The translations under genes and the position numbers were made by a program. 64,000 nucleotides of DNA, taken from a virus. The stretch lies in the IMG/VR virus record IMGVR_UViG_3300005613_000060, positions 1 to 64,000 of that record; one strand, written 5' to 3'. This document shows positions 17,401 to 26,600 of the stretch, in pieces (position 1 is the first letter of the stretch; the number at the start of each line of letters is the position of its first letter). Below the pieces are notes generated by a model. The model had not been told where the DNA came from and did not search any database. It saw only the letters and a program-made list of their open reading frames with translations.

Positions 17401-17955
17401 TGCAACAAAACCTGTTGAAAACAATGGCCAAAAAGAATGAGTCATCATTCTTGAGAAATCATCCCAACCAGAAGTGTTAGCATTATATATTGATTCATTA
17501 TCTAATAAAGGTGAGAAACCAATTTTATCAAAAGTTTCTTGACCGTATGCATGATACCTATCATAAAAAGCATTACCGTGAGGACTTGCATCATATGAGT
17601 AAGGTTTAGAGTAAGCATTTGCATTTGCTGATATAGCATTACCTCTAGCTACTGTTTGAGTTGAAAGTGCTTCAAGTATTTCTTTAACGTTAATCTTAGC
17701 ATTAGGATTATCAGCTTTTGCTGGTTGTCCTGGTTTTCCTACTACATTTTCTTTTGTAGATATAGTAGGATCAACGGCAGGCTGTCTGTTAAATACGGGT
17801 GAAGGAAAATTAATTTCAGGTTCAATAAACTTATCCCCCTCAAAAGGTTGCATATTAATAGGGTCAGTACTTGGTAAATTAGTACTTCCTGTAATAGGGC
17901 CTAATGGTTCTGTAGGATCTAAAAAACTTAAAGTATTATTATTTTCTTCAGCCAT
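11434..17955 (-). CDS. Very large virion cargo protein with PD-(D/E)XK nuclease core
   Basis: This 2173-residue protein lies directly upstream of the RNA polymerase gene (4-nt gap) in the cargo/ejection block. Residues about 1570-1620 carry a PD-(D/E)XK-type core: GTAD with D1576, a hydrophobic strand, then D1590-I-K1592, and a following QQAAYRNLL helix resembling the QxxxY motif of RecB/Cas4-like nucleases. The first 600 residues hold several hydrophobic, Gly/Ala-rich segments (around 225-265, 415-440 and 570-590) that could interact with membrane. The rest is charged and largely helical or coiled-coil. Position and size suggest a packaged protein ejected with the DNA. The nuclease would then act in the incoming cell or on host DNA; this role is inferred. 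Confidence 0.8.
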   Translation of the reverse strand: MAEENNNTLSFLDPTEPLGPITGSTNLPSTDPINMQPFEGDKFIEPEINFPSPVFNRQPAVDPTISTKENVVGKPGQPAKADNPNAKINVKEILEALSTQTVARGNAISANANAYSKPYSYDASPHGNAFYDRYHAYGQETFDKIGFSPLLDNESIYNANTSGWDDFSRMMTHSFWPLFSTGFVAGPKSLYKALQGDFGSDTDDAEIYERAAAIGQSSKEGFGSFMSNAFMNFGYTAGIVVESILEMGAAALLTAPTGGSSLVAEGALLGNKVKMLGQGLSGLSKLKNATTANQFRKSLQSLKSADNARKFYNFTKAEKTFNSPLGKFINPLSNTTETFFDIAKNSKNLTGLAKGKQMFGSFYQDIVTVNAALSESRLEGGMVENSVYRELYNDFYKENGFAPDNDKQKEFRLKAKDAGIAALTFNMPIILGSNKLVFDNVFGGKGGLNRLFGNKMKEVLDLKTGKLIKTYTKKTVGKKTLKVPTAEYVQNNLKNTIKNFAKQPLKKSAVGAITYFKANVLEGLQENAQEAIAMGTEKYYIESFKNPALATSEFAKAMAMEGIESQFTKQGFETFASGFVMGAFAGPLNRAPVLGSMAYKRFSDPAAYQKYKDAKANYGNRLADRMNAVDIKDFWESRIFNYGSQATISNEIKKQTSEETESILKENAFVDGVTTALEHDTMDIYYEQMNAYKDLTQEEFEEAMNLEPGEGANYLQKIETAIDNAKSIESKWKEAKERFPDPIDFTKTSSYDKDSSEYEKSILLENAWKIARRNYVFFNQAFENTRKEMINIIDSVTSIPEIKDLNAQDVRVLFEDNLLLNQINILETEVESLEGLDKIPDKKDYEFKKKQITALRDLQSAIASFKNVKKNKSEVKAQIKIQLGLTETEYTEEELEEAAEEIYKMNKSFISPASIELEKAFKSYIQMLADKSGTYTFDENLDKAFKNFSKYFELSKESRDLAEGINILHDPNEYMEHVERNMEWMKALYENRRSYYTEMVRKGFEDVEDNEILNWLASQNIYVSIDQFENWKNNGEIPVEFYDDTKKAVIREGHHQYNDYAVIFYRAQLVRSKKEDVVDKVYQDKIDALIKQRDAEINALDKVEKRIDKDQIEPKRLAKTFNINRVDQKSFPEQYIELTIERKDGDEVITLYKDKEGNLRYDDENGELFDMKSKEKFKSGQTYVKDFVPDPVKAEEITKEYAERISKLKAEAKAEEKKAGIVKTITKDTPISDMPTELAVAIQDAYLNEQIRLGLPADQEPTDEQLTSFIKTNRVAADLINDYNAQQELKNAVSDPTYDPELIVKGETKKASDFTEAELIKMKRTLAGKLKVAEEKKDKTNEDIVEINRMQSTINSIDAYLKNLDLSQMTPEQKKTVSILEALLAKQKEEIKTPKETGLGSYMIDDVLLQRVTNATKDIKYEKYDYKFMADAISIYNDTVKNNKATGEEIANMVSQFKKKRPQGFSEASFVGLETYLNKRKDNLTVEILEVAINEFQNKETTDAGDYIDFAVRTIFAGGEVKFDPKKITEEAYEELFGEEGSITNIVKQVKDNGLVIISDELILYDKEAKVAGTADLVAVDRTGKVFIIDIKTGKKDKWSKFSTHPSREAYTLQQAAYRNLLYNMTGMVSSISVFPIEVNDVVKDGKITKGTLPKYSGLLIPGTNRIKLNVTDSFHKDGPLKGQTVQELVETIIPLKEKPGQPTPQAQPTMQVGKQLSDAMMNKLNRIGLEEPVIKLMTDEEIDFVRTTLDETELSNFANSMIEKYGEVVADEKVSEPGEQSSLSFDSEVVKEIESSKNEIDEIINSRIEKYGIPTYDLFEGMSDSNFRVINRAMEGLPVDIFALREAIDYLYNVYNEASRIKKDSALRMKNNLTIAYIEAVQEQLEKDLNYLIDYETAYKAGETLPTFKYSAESAASEVETPTEEGSPKRDAETSSRKEKQVKEKVTKAPAKAPTTPVTEEEQFEEEVKGTLSFKPTLKPTAEETTKRFNDYISKIQAVTKLGDLETLSQEIKENIDEFSPEQVNELREAYKLQKSKVEEVVKADDTNVNKGNEFIVQKIITKGNELFAGVGETVKVIETNKNNVKLQNSEGETLSLTIQELNSFATFKTNMGKKAEQKVQKLDAQDKQSIDQTKDEVDNFLDTTDFKATDVDLTELTEDNTRNNILEDLDC

Positions 17956-17958
17956 AAG

Positions 17959-20900
17959 TTATTGGTTTAAAAATGATTTTCTCAAAATAGGATCTTTATA
18001 TACTTCCTCAATAAACTCTTCTTTTGTGTTAATCTCACCACTTTCTATTTTTGATTCCAGTATATTAACAGTGTTAAATGTAGAAAAGACGTTTTCTGCT
18101 TGTTGATCTAAAGTATTACCTAAAGGTAAATTATCATACTTATGTGTAGTATGTGACTCACCACCTAAATTATAAGTAAAAGTATAGTCATAGTCTCCTA
18201 AGTTAGGATCTTTTGTAAAAGTAATTTTATTATCAGGATTTACTCTATCAGTAAGTGTTACTCCTTGCTCCCCAGCAAGATCAACTGCTTGTTCTAAAAT
18301 AGAAACTTTTGAAGAAGCGGCTAATGAATTTTTAAAAGTCCCATCATCTGCAATAATACTAATTCCGTTTCTTAAAATATCATTATATTCTGTTTCAGTA
18401 AATATTCCATATTTATCAGGATCAACGCTACCCCATTTATCTAATACATCTTTATCTATACCTATAGTCATTACTTCTTTACCAAATTTATTTTTGGCAA
18501 TGCTGTTATAGGACATTTCAAATTTCATATCTTCTCCCGTACCCTTACTATAAACATAATCCATAAGAGATTCAACAGCAGCTATTTTATCCATTTTTTC
18601 TTCAGTGTCCATATCAGCAAAATAATCAGTACCTGCAACTGTTCCTCCTTCAAAACTTACTTCAGTATTTACACCATCAATGTTCATAGTTTTAAACTCT
18701 CGCATAAAACTATACCAGCTTTGACCACCAGCTAAAGTTGGATTTTTAGTACTTACCATTACTGCAGATGATTCTGGTGTAAATGTGCCTGAACCTTTAT
18801 CTAACTTACCAAAAGATGGCAGTAATGGATAATTACCAGCTTCTTTTGACCATACCTTATCTGAAGCATCGCTAATATTTTTATACAGCTCTATAACTTC
18901 ATTTCTTTTTCTGTTATATGCAGCTTCAGTCAACTCATTAGTTGTAGACCCAAACATTGAGGTACTAGAAAAACCAAGATTTTTCATAGTTTCATTAATA
19001 AACAATGTTCTTTCAAAATCAGGTTGATTACCTGAACCAGCTCTATAGTTTTCACCATATTTATTAAAATAGTATTGTCTCCAAAGTTGACCTAAATCTG
19101 GTAATCTTTGATCAAAATTTGTTTTATTTTTAAACTCTTCTTCAGATACAGAATCTAAAGCTGCATTAACTAATGTTTCTTTATCAAGGTTTGGTATATT
19201 AAGAGCTTCAACAGATTTTATAACATCTTTATTCTCATAAAATTTTTGCTTTACTTTTTCTTCTGTTTCTTTCATCCAAGCATTATGTTTATCTACTATA
19301 ATACCATAACTATCAATTTGTGTCATTCTATCATTATGATCTTTTATAGAAAAAGTTTTAGGTAGAACTTGCTTGTTTTCTTTAACCCAGTTATCCCATC
19401 TTTTAGAGATATTTACAAATTCAGTTTCCATTTTAGCTTTAAACTCAGGAGTGGCCTCACTGTACTCTTTAGTAAAATCTTCATAAGACTTACCAAAAAT
19501 ATCTTTTATATCATCATCTGCAATAACCTTATCTGCTTTTAATTGCTTTATAGTATAAACCATAGGGTTTATAGCATTTTGATTAATAGCATTATAGTTA
19601 TCATCCATTACAGTTTTTGAAACCTCTAGTTGATTAAGTTCTCCAGTAGCTGTTCCTTTAGACTCAAACTTTGGATAGCTTTTTGCATATTGATCATAAA
19701 TTTTAAAATTACCTTCTGGATCTAAATACCCTACACCGTCTTGAATTAATTTTTTGTTATACTCATTTTGTAATTCTTTTTGTGCTTTTGTATTATCAGC
19801 TTCTATTTTTTTATTTAAAAGAGTTTCTTGTATTCTACCTCTAGCAGCTATAGCACTCATTGTATTAGCATGCTTTATTTCCATTACTTTATATGGATTA
19901 GCTTCTATATCTGTTTTAGCGTTCATGTATGCAAAAGTCTCTGCTGCTTCATTAAGGTCTTTATACATTAAAGAAGAAGCCATACCTGCATCTACTTTTG
20001 CTCTTAGAGATTCAATATCACCATAAGGGTTTCTGAAACCATTACTTGTAGTTGCTGTTTCTGAACCAGAACCATCTAGTTGCTCATTAAGATTACTTAC
20101 TCTTGAAAGAACAGATTCAGTGATTTCTTGATTTTGTTTAAGTTGTCTTAAATCTTTTTGTGCTCCGGGTAATGCTGTACCATTTGCAATTTTTCTTTCT
20201 ATTTCAGCAATTTGATTTTTAGCAACTACATTTTCATCAGATAGTTTTTGATATCTAAACTTAGTTTGTCTTGCTAAGTTCTCATAATTCTTTTGCAAGT
20301 AATCCATTTCAGCTGCCTGAACATCTCCGTTAAATTGAGCAGCATTTGTTCTTGCATAATCTTTTCTATTTACTCTAGACTGTACTTTATATACTGCTTG
20401 AATAGCAGGATCATTAGCAAGTTGTGCTTCAAACAATTGACTTAATGGTTTTTTTAATACTTCACCATTTTTATTTTTAATTACCCATCTACCATCAGGA
20501 CTAAACTTGACAGTTTCAATTTGTAAGTTTGCTTGCTTAGCTATTTCTAATGCTCTTTTATTTACATTTACATATGGAGTGTAACTGACATTGCTGAACC
20601 CTAATGATTCATCATCACTAGATTCTTTAAATTCTTCTCGTGAATAGTCTAGATCTCTTACACCAGTGTCCCAGTACATTGCTCTTTGCTTTTCATCTTT
20701 AGAACTTTTTAATCCTTCAGCTTGACCTCTTTGATTCATATAGTTTTTTGTCCAAGCCATATCTTTCATAAGATAATTATCTTCATAGAAAGGTTTAAAA
20801 AGTTGCTTAGCTTGTGTAACGTTTTGTTCTAAAGACAAATCTAAACCAGCTACTTTAGTAAGATTAAATTCTATATTTTTTAAAACTTCATCTTTTCTTT

Positions 20901-21084
20901 CAATATTATTTTCTCTAGTCAAATTACTATAAAAAAACTTACCATAAATATCATTTATAGCTTTATAGTTTTGATCATATCTATTTTGTTTAGTCTGTAA
21001 AACTTGACTATAAAGATTAAGATTTGGTTGAAAAGGTTGAATCTCAGGTATATAATCCGTAACTCCTTGTAAATAAGTTGCCAT
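17959..21084 (-). CDS. Large virion cargo protein, function unknown
   Basis: The product has 1041 residues, is mostly helical and strongly charged, and has no catalytic motif I recognise. The N-terminus (MATYLQGVTDYIPEIQPFQP) has a form I associate with conserved internal proteins of Bacteroidota phages, followed by a long stretch rich in Lys, Asn and Gln. It sits between two other cargo genes, 3 nt from the downstream one, so it is probably co-expressed and packaged or part of the tail core. The start is supported by a leader of about 60 nt after the upstream gene. No domain-level function is assigned. Confidence 0.75.
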   Translation of the reverse strand: MATYLQGVTDYIPEIQPFQPNLNLYSQVLQTKQNRYDQNYKAINDIYGKFFYSNLTRENNIERKDEVLKNIEFNLTKVAGLDLSLEQNVTQAKQLFKPFYEDNYLMKDMAWTKNYMNQRGQAEGLKSSKDEKQRAMYWDTGVRDLDYSREEFKESSDDESLGFSNVSYTPYVNVNKRALEIAKQANLQIETVKFSPDGRWVIKNKNGEVLKKPLSQLFEAQLANDPAIQAVYKVQSRVNRKDYARTNAAQFNGDVQAAEMDYLQKNYENLARQTKFRYQKLSDENVVAKNQIAEIERKIANGTALPGAQKDLRQLKQNQEITESVLSRVSNLNEQLDGSGSETATTSNGFRNPYGDIESLRAKVDAGMASSLMYKDLNEAAETFAYMNAKTDIEANPYKVMEIKHANTMSAIAARGRIQETLLNKKIEADNTKAQKELQNEYNKKLIQDGVGYLDPEGNFKIYDQYAKSYPKFESKGTATGELNQLEVSKTVMDDNYNAINQNAINPMVYTIKQLKADKVIADDDIKDIFGKSYEDFTKEYSEATPEFKAKMETEFVNISKRWDNWVKENKQVLPKTFSIKDHNDRMTQIDSYGIIVDKHNAWMKETEEKVKQKFYENKDVIKSVEALNIPNLDKETLVNAALDSVSEEEFKNKTNFDQRLPDLGQLWRQYYFNKYGENYRAGSGNQPDFERTLFINETMKNLGFSSTSMFGSTTNELTEAAYNRKRNEVIELYKNISDASDKVWSKEAGNYPLLPSFGKLDKGSGTFTPESSAVMVSTKNPTLAGGQSWYSFMREFKTMNIDGVNTEVSFEGGTVAGTDYFADMDTEEKMDKIAAVESLMDYVYSKGTGEDMKFEMSYNSIAKNKFGKEVMTIGIDKDVLDKWGSVDPDKYGIFTETEYNDILRNGISIIADDGTFKNSLAASSKVSILEQAVDLAGEQGVTLTDRVNPDNKITFTKDPNLGDYDYTFTYNLGGESHTTHKYDNLPLGNTLDQQAENVFSTFNTVNILESKIESGEINTKEEFIEEVYKDPILRKSFLNQ

Positions 21085-21146
21085 AGTAATTTATTTCTAT
21101 AGTATAAATATATTCAAATTTTTTAAGTTTAATAAACTTTTAAAGT

Positions 21147-23615
21147 TTAATAGAACATGAAAGGGAAAACATTAGATCCCATTACAAGACCACCTTTCTG
21201 ACTATATCCTATTAATGGGTCACCTGTATAACCTTGTCCCATAGCTATTTTAGCTGCAGCAATTGCTTCTCTAGGTTCAAAATTTCTCTTCATATATTCA
21301 TCTAACCAATAATTAAAGTCTGCTCCTTGTGTTGGAGTTATTGTTTTTGATGGTATATATTCAATACCTTGATCAGGTATAATATTATAGTTAGGTGTTT
21401 GCATATTTATAAACGCAGTGTCTAAAGCATTCTTTTGAGCATTTGCTTGTGCTAAAGCTAATTGTGCTCTAGCTTGTCTTTCTGCATTTTGTGTTTGCTG
21501 ATCTGCTATAGTAATACCAGCATAGTCTTGAATTGCTTGTTGTCTATTAGCTTCTCTTTGTTTTGTTTCAACATCTGCATCTGTAAGAGCTTCCTGATTA
21601 GCAATACCTACATTTTGTGTATTGTAATTAGAAATTAAATCTGCAATAGATCCAGCTGCGGCACCTACATTTCCTGATGTTCTTACTGAAGTTGCTTGAG
21701 GACCTGTAAAAGAAGCTAAAGCTTGATTAGCAATATTTTGTTGTTCACTTATTCCTGCTGCTGCTCTTGTAGGATCTAAGTAAACTAAATCTGGAGAAAC
21801 ATATTCTGCTGGTGCAGACCAAGGATATGTTGTATCTATATCATAAAGATTTCTAAGAGCTAGTCCGATATTTCTTACATCAGCATTCCAATAATCTATG
21901 GGTATATTTTCTTTTACTCCTGCACCAATAGATGTTAGATCAGGTCTTTCTCCTTTTTTATCTTTTTTATCTTTTTTATCATCAGGTTTTTGTGTAGCAA
22001 CTTCTTCTATTTTCTTTATACCGGGTAGGTTATAAAGCTCTGTTCCAGGTATATAAGCACCGCGAATTGAAGTATCAACTAAAGGTCTACCTGTAAGTTC
22101 TGTATGAAAATCATTTAAAGTATCTACTACAAATGACATTGCTTTATTTTGCTTACCTTTAGCTGCAAGTTGGTCTTTTTTCCAACCTTCCACTCCTCCA
22201 GGATATTCCTCAATGATTTCTTTATGTCTATTTATAAAGTCTTCTAAACCTTTTTTACCTGGTTGAGGTTGTCCCTCATCTGGATTATAATAAAAACCTG
22301 ACTCAGGATCTATTTTCCAACCTTTACTTCTTCTTTGAGCACCAACTGTTTCACCTTGAGTATATTTATATGGATCTGCAGGATTTACAAAAGTATAACC
22401 TTTACCTTCTAATTCTTCTCTTGTAGGTTTGTCATATACATCATATTCTACACCGCTTTGAGCTTTGGGTAAATCACCTTTTATTTTAGCTTGTACATAT
22501 TCAGGAAGTGCATTAAATCCTGGATTATTAAAAGATCCTCCAGCTGCGTAAAAAGGCATACTATAACCACCCATTTCCATACCATACATAGCCATAGGCA
22601 TAGCTTCTTGAGGCATCTGTTCCTGCTGCATCATAGCTTGTTGTTGCATCATAGCTTGCTGTTCTTGCATGTTGGTCATAGCAGCTTCTACTGCAACTTC
22701 TGCTTCTCCTTGAGGCATTCCTAAAGAAACAAAAGCTTGAAGAATCATATCTGGTGGAACACCTTGAGATGTTAATTCTAAAGCAATATCATTAGGTTCT
22801 GCACCTTGATTAACCATCTGTTCAATCATAGGCATTATTTGAGCCATTGGATCTTGCTGTGGAGCTTGTTCTTGAGGTTGTTGTGTTGGTGCAGCCATTC
22901 CTGGAGGTACACCACCTTCTTGTCTCTTTAATTTTTTAGGAGCATTTCCTCCATACATCATTTGTTCAGGACTCATTTGTGGTTCATTATTTATTCCTAA
23001 GTCTTCTTCTGTTATACCCATATGTTCCATATAAGGTTTTGAAATACTGGGTGCTCCATCTTCAAATCCTTTTTTAGCTTCTTGAGCTAAACCTAAAGCA
23101 CCTAGTTTAAGATTATAGTTCTCAATCATTCTTTTAGCGGTATCTTTAGATATTCTATCACTATTAGGATCTTTAAGTATTTTAATATATTTATTTATAT
23201 CATATTGTTTAGCTATTTCTGCAGGTGTTAAACCTTTAGTTTTTTTACCACCACCTTTATTAAAATAAGAAAGTATATTAGGATCTTTAATTTTCATTTG
23301 ATTAAAGTCACTAAAAACAAAACTTAAATCTGGAAGATTCATTGGTACACCACCTTGAGCATGTCTTGGTCCTTTAATAGTGTATTGTTGTGGAATACCT
23401 ATACCAGTTAAATCAGTCATAACTGTTTCACCTCCTTCAGCTTCTAAGTTGGCTTCTTCTCTTGGTACAGCACCTATAGTTTTAGCTACGCTAATTTTAT
23501 TAGATGGTTTTCTTTCCATATCTCCCATCATTGCAGGAGTGTTATACAAACCATAATTAACTTGTTGCCCTGCTCTAGCTTCAGGAAGCTTTTTGATTTT
23601 TACTTTATACTTCAT
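21147..23615 (-). CDS. Structural/cargo protein with Met-Gln-rich and PKAQSG motifs
   Basis: The product has 822 residues. The N-terminal half contains a helical segment (G-x-PNDIALEL...GVPPDMILQAF) that resembles a segment near the start of the neighbouring 1211-residue protein, followed by a Met/Gln-rich low-complexity stretch (about residues 300-350) with MYG and GG motifs. A PKAQSG motif (about residues 383-388) is shared with two other virion proteins. A KKDKKDKKG run lies near residue 550. The C-terminus ends in FPFMFY. It begins 1 nt after the stop of the 1211-residue gene. I recognise no enzyme domain. The context indicates a virion protein. Confidence 0.75.
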   Translation of the reverse strand: MKYKVKIKKLPEARAGQQVNYGLYNTPAMMGDMERKPSNKISVAKTIGAVPREEANLEAEGGETVMTDLTGIGIPQQYTIKGPRHAQGGVPMNLPDLSFVFSDFNQMKIKDPNILSYFNKGGGKKTKGLTPAEIAKQYDINKYIKILKDPNSDRISKDTAKRMIENYNLKLGALGLAQEAKKGFEDGAPSISKPYMEHMGITEEDLGINNEPQMSPEQMMYGGNAPKKLKRQEGGVPPGMAAPTQQPQEQAPQQDPMAQIMPMIEQMVNQGAEPNDIALELTSQGVPPDMILQAFVSLGMPQGEAEVAVEAAMTNMQEQQAMMQQQAMMQQEQMPQEAMPMAMYGMEMGGYSMPFYAAGGSFNNPGFNALPEYVQAKIKGDLPKAQSGVEYDVYDKPTREELEGKGYTFVNPADPYKYTQGETVGAQRRSKGWKIDPESGFYYNPDEGQPQPGKKGLEDFINRHKEIIEEYPGGVEGWKKDQLAAKGKQNKAMSFVVDTLNDFHTELTGRPLVDTSIRGAYIPGTELYNLPGIKKIEEVATQKPDDKKDKKDKKGERPDLTSIGAGVKENIPIDYWNADVRNIGLALRNLYDIDTTYPWSAPAEYVSPDLVYLDPTRAAAGISEQQNIANQALASFTGPQATSVRTSGNVGAAAGSIADLISNYNTQNVGIANQEALTDADVETKQREANRQQAIQDYAGITIADQQTQNAERQARAQLALAQANAQKNALDTAFINMQTPNYNIIPDQGIEYIPSKTITPTQGADFNYWLDEYMKRNFEPREAIAAAKIAMGQGYTGDPLIGYSQKGGLVMGSNVFPFMFY

Positions 23616-23616
23616 A

Positions 23617-26600
23617 TTACAAATATTCTAGTTGACCACCGTTTCTTAAGAATTCTTCTATTTCTTCTTCAGTCATATATATTTCATCATTAATAGCACC
23701 ACCTTTTTGTACTACACCTTCAAAGCCCATTCTGCCCGGTCTAAACAATCCAGAATCTATATCGTATGTACCTTTGTCTGAAACATCCATGTTAGAATCA
23801 TAAATATTAGTTCCTGTAAATTTTGTAAAATCTGGTTTTTCCATATTATTAAGAAACTTATAAGCTCCAACATTAAATAAATCTAGAGCTTTAGTAGGAT
23901 CAAAAATATATGTATCTTTTTCTTTTACATCTATTTGAGCATTTATTGGTTCAGGCATTGTTTTAGCAGTACCTTGACCTGTTCCAAATAAATCTTGTTG
24001 TCTTTCTATAGACTGAGCAGGATCCATGTAATTTATCATTCCTGCTTCTGTATTCATAATAGGTTGTTGAGAGTAATCAGGAATAGTCATTTGACCATAA
24101 TCATTACGTCTACCTGCATTTAATATAGCCTCATCTTCTTCTTCATAAGGATCAGAAGTGTATAAATTAACTGGACCCCCAGGATAATATGTTTTAACAG
24201 GAGGATTTGTAAATTGTAAAACATTTTTCATAGTTTCATTTAATTTTAAAGCATCTCTACCTAAAGGCTCTCTACCTAAGTTATCAAAAGGTTTTTGATA
24301 ATAGTTTCTTCTTTTTGGTAAATTACCGAAAATAGGCATAGGCGCTATAGGAGGAGTTTCCTGTGGAAAAGTAGATGGATCTACTAAATCTAAAATTTCT
24401 TGTCTGGAATTAGATTTTGAATCAGGAGGTGAAACATAATCTTCTGGTATATTTTTTCTAGCTTCTTTTTCTTTAAACTTTTCCCATTTTTTATCAGACA
24501 TTCTATTATAACGAGTATCTTCTTTTTCTCTTAATAGTCTACCTTTAGAATCTATGTTGCTAAATGAATTATTATTATCCATAGTAATATTTTCTCTTAG
24601 GTCTTCTTTAGATGTACTTGCTGAACCAGGCATACCAAACTTTAAGCTATAAGCTTTAGGTCTTCCTCCAATAAGTCTGCTTTTTCTAACATCTATTTCA
24701 GTAAGATTTGGTAAACCTATTCTTTTACGAACTTCGTCAGGTATTCTTTCACCAGTATTAGGATCATACATATCAGAATATTGATTCCAAGAACCTGCAT
24801 ATTCAAGGGGATTTAACATACCCATCATACCAAAAAGGGAACCTGCACCTGCTAAATCTCTAGCTCTTCTATTAAATAAAGGTGGAGGAAGTTGTCTACC
24901 ATACATATCTCTAGGAACACCAGCATTAGTTTGTAATCCTGCTAACTGATTTTCTAATTCTTTTATTCTTTTTTCATAATCAGTTGTTCCAGTTGCCTCA
25001 CCTGTTGTTCCAGTTGCTGTATCAGAAAAGCTAGGTAAAGTAACAACAGCACCTGTTTTATCGTTAGTTATTTCACCTGTATTTGGGTTTCTACTATGAG
25101 TACTCCAAAATTCTTCTTGACTTTCTCCATCACTTTGATATTTATTTAAAGAACCTCCTCTTTCCATTATTTGATCAGAACCTCCGTAAATAAATTTAGC
25201 TAGTCCTGGGTTTCTACTATGAGTACTCCAAAATTCTTCTTGACTTTCTCCATCACTTTGATATTTATTTAAAGAACCTCCTCTTTCCATTATTTGATCA
25301 GAACCTCCGTAAATAAATTTAGCTAGTCCTGCAGAATCTAAAGTAAAAGGATTAACAGCTCCTCCAAATTGATTATGCATACCTCCTTGTTTAAAGGGTA
25401 AAACTAATTGTGTACCATCAGGAGCACTAATCATTTTTTGTCCAGGATTTAAATAACCTCTAGGTCCTGCTGGTAAACCTTTAGGTAAACCACTTGTACC
25501 TATTCTTGGTACAGCTGTACCTGGTACATTAGGAAAACCAGGAGTACCTGCAGGTAAACGTGCTGCTCCCGCAGGTGGTGTATAAACTGCTTTACCGCTA
25601 GTAAATCCTTGACCCAAAGCTTTAGGAGAAGAAGACGGTCTACCAAGAATAAGAGAAGCAACTGCTTGATCCCAAGTTTGTCTATCTACTTCTTCGTCAC
25701 CCGTAATCCAACCATATAAATCAGCAATTGTTGAACCAATACCTGCTCCCGGATAACCCATGAATGGTTGAATACCTGCTTCTTCTAAAGTAACCGCAGC
25801 ATAAGGATCATACGCTAACTGAGGATTAGCTTCAAGATAGTTTTGAGCAAACTCTGGAGACATGAAGCTATTATAAAGTTTCTTTAAAGAATTACCATAT
25901 CCTGAAGTTGAACCTTGTAAATTACTTATTAATCCTTTACTAACACTAGGTTCTGATTTTAGCGTGTACATACCATCTTGATACATAAAATCTGGACTTA
26001 CTACCCATGTCTTTGTGTCTTCATCAAATCTTTCAACTTCACCTTTAGAATTTACTCTTATTTTTCCTTGAGATTCAGCTTTAGATTCAGCTTTAGATTC
26101 TGTTTTAACTGTAGCTTTTTTAGTTCCACTACTTTTAGTAGTTCCACTACTTTTAGTGCTTCCTGATGATTTAACTTCACCACTAGCTCTCTTTTTTGCA
26201 AGTTCTTTTAATCTTGAATTCTCACTAGTTGTTTCATTCTTTTTAGCTACTTGTTGTTTTTGAGTATCTTTAACTTCATCTTTTGTATTATTTACTTCTA
26301 AGTTAATAGCATCTTCAACAAGTTGTGGTTGATTAATATAGTCCCAATCAAACTGAACGGAGTATTGCTTGGGTCTTCCAAATAATCCTGTTTTTCTAAC
26401 ATCAATATTAGCTGTTTTTAACTGAGCACCATAAGGATTAGCTTCACTATACATATATGGGTTAGTCATACCCATATTAGAAGCTCCACCTAGTATTTGA
26501 TTAAGACCTCTATTAAGCATTCTTTGAGTTCTCATTTCTTTACCTCTTCTTGCTTGAGGAAGCATTACATTATCATAATACTGTTCAGCTTCTTGTTTTA

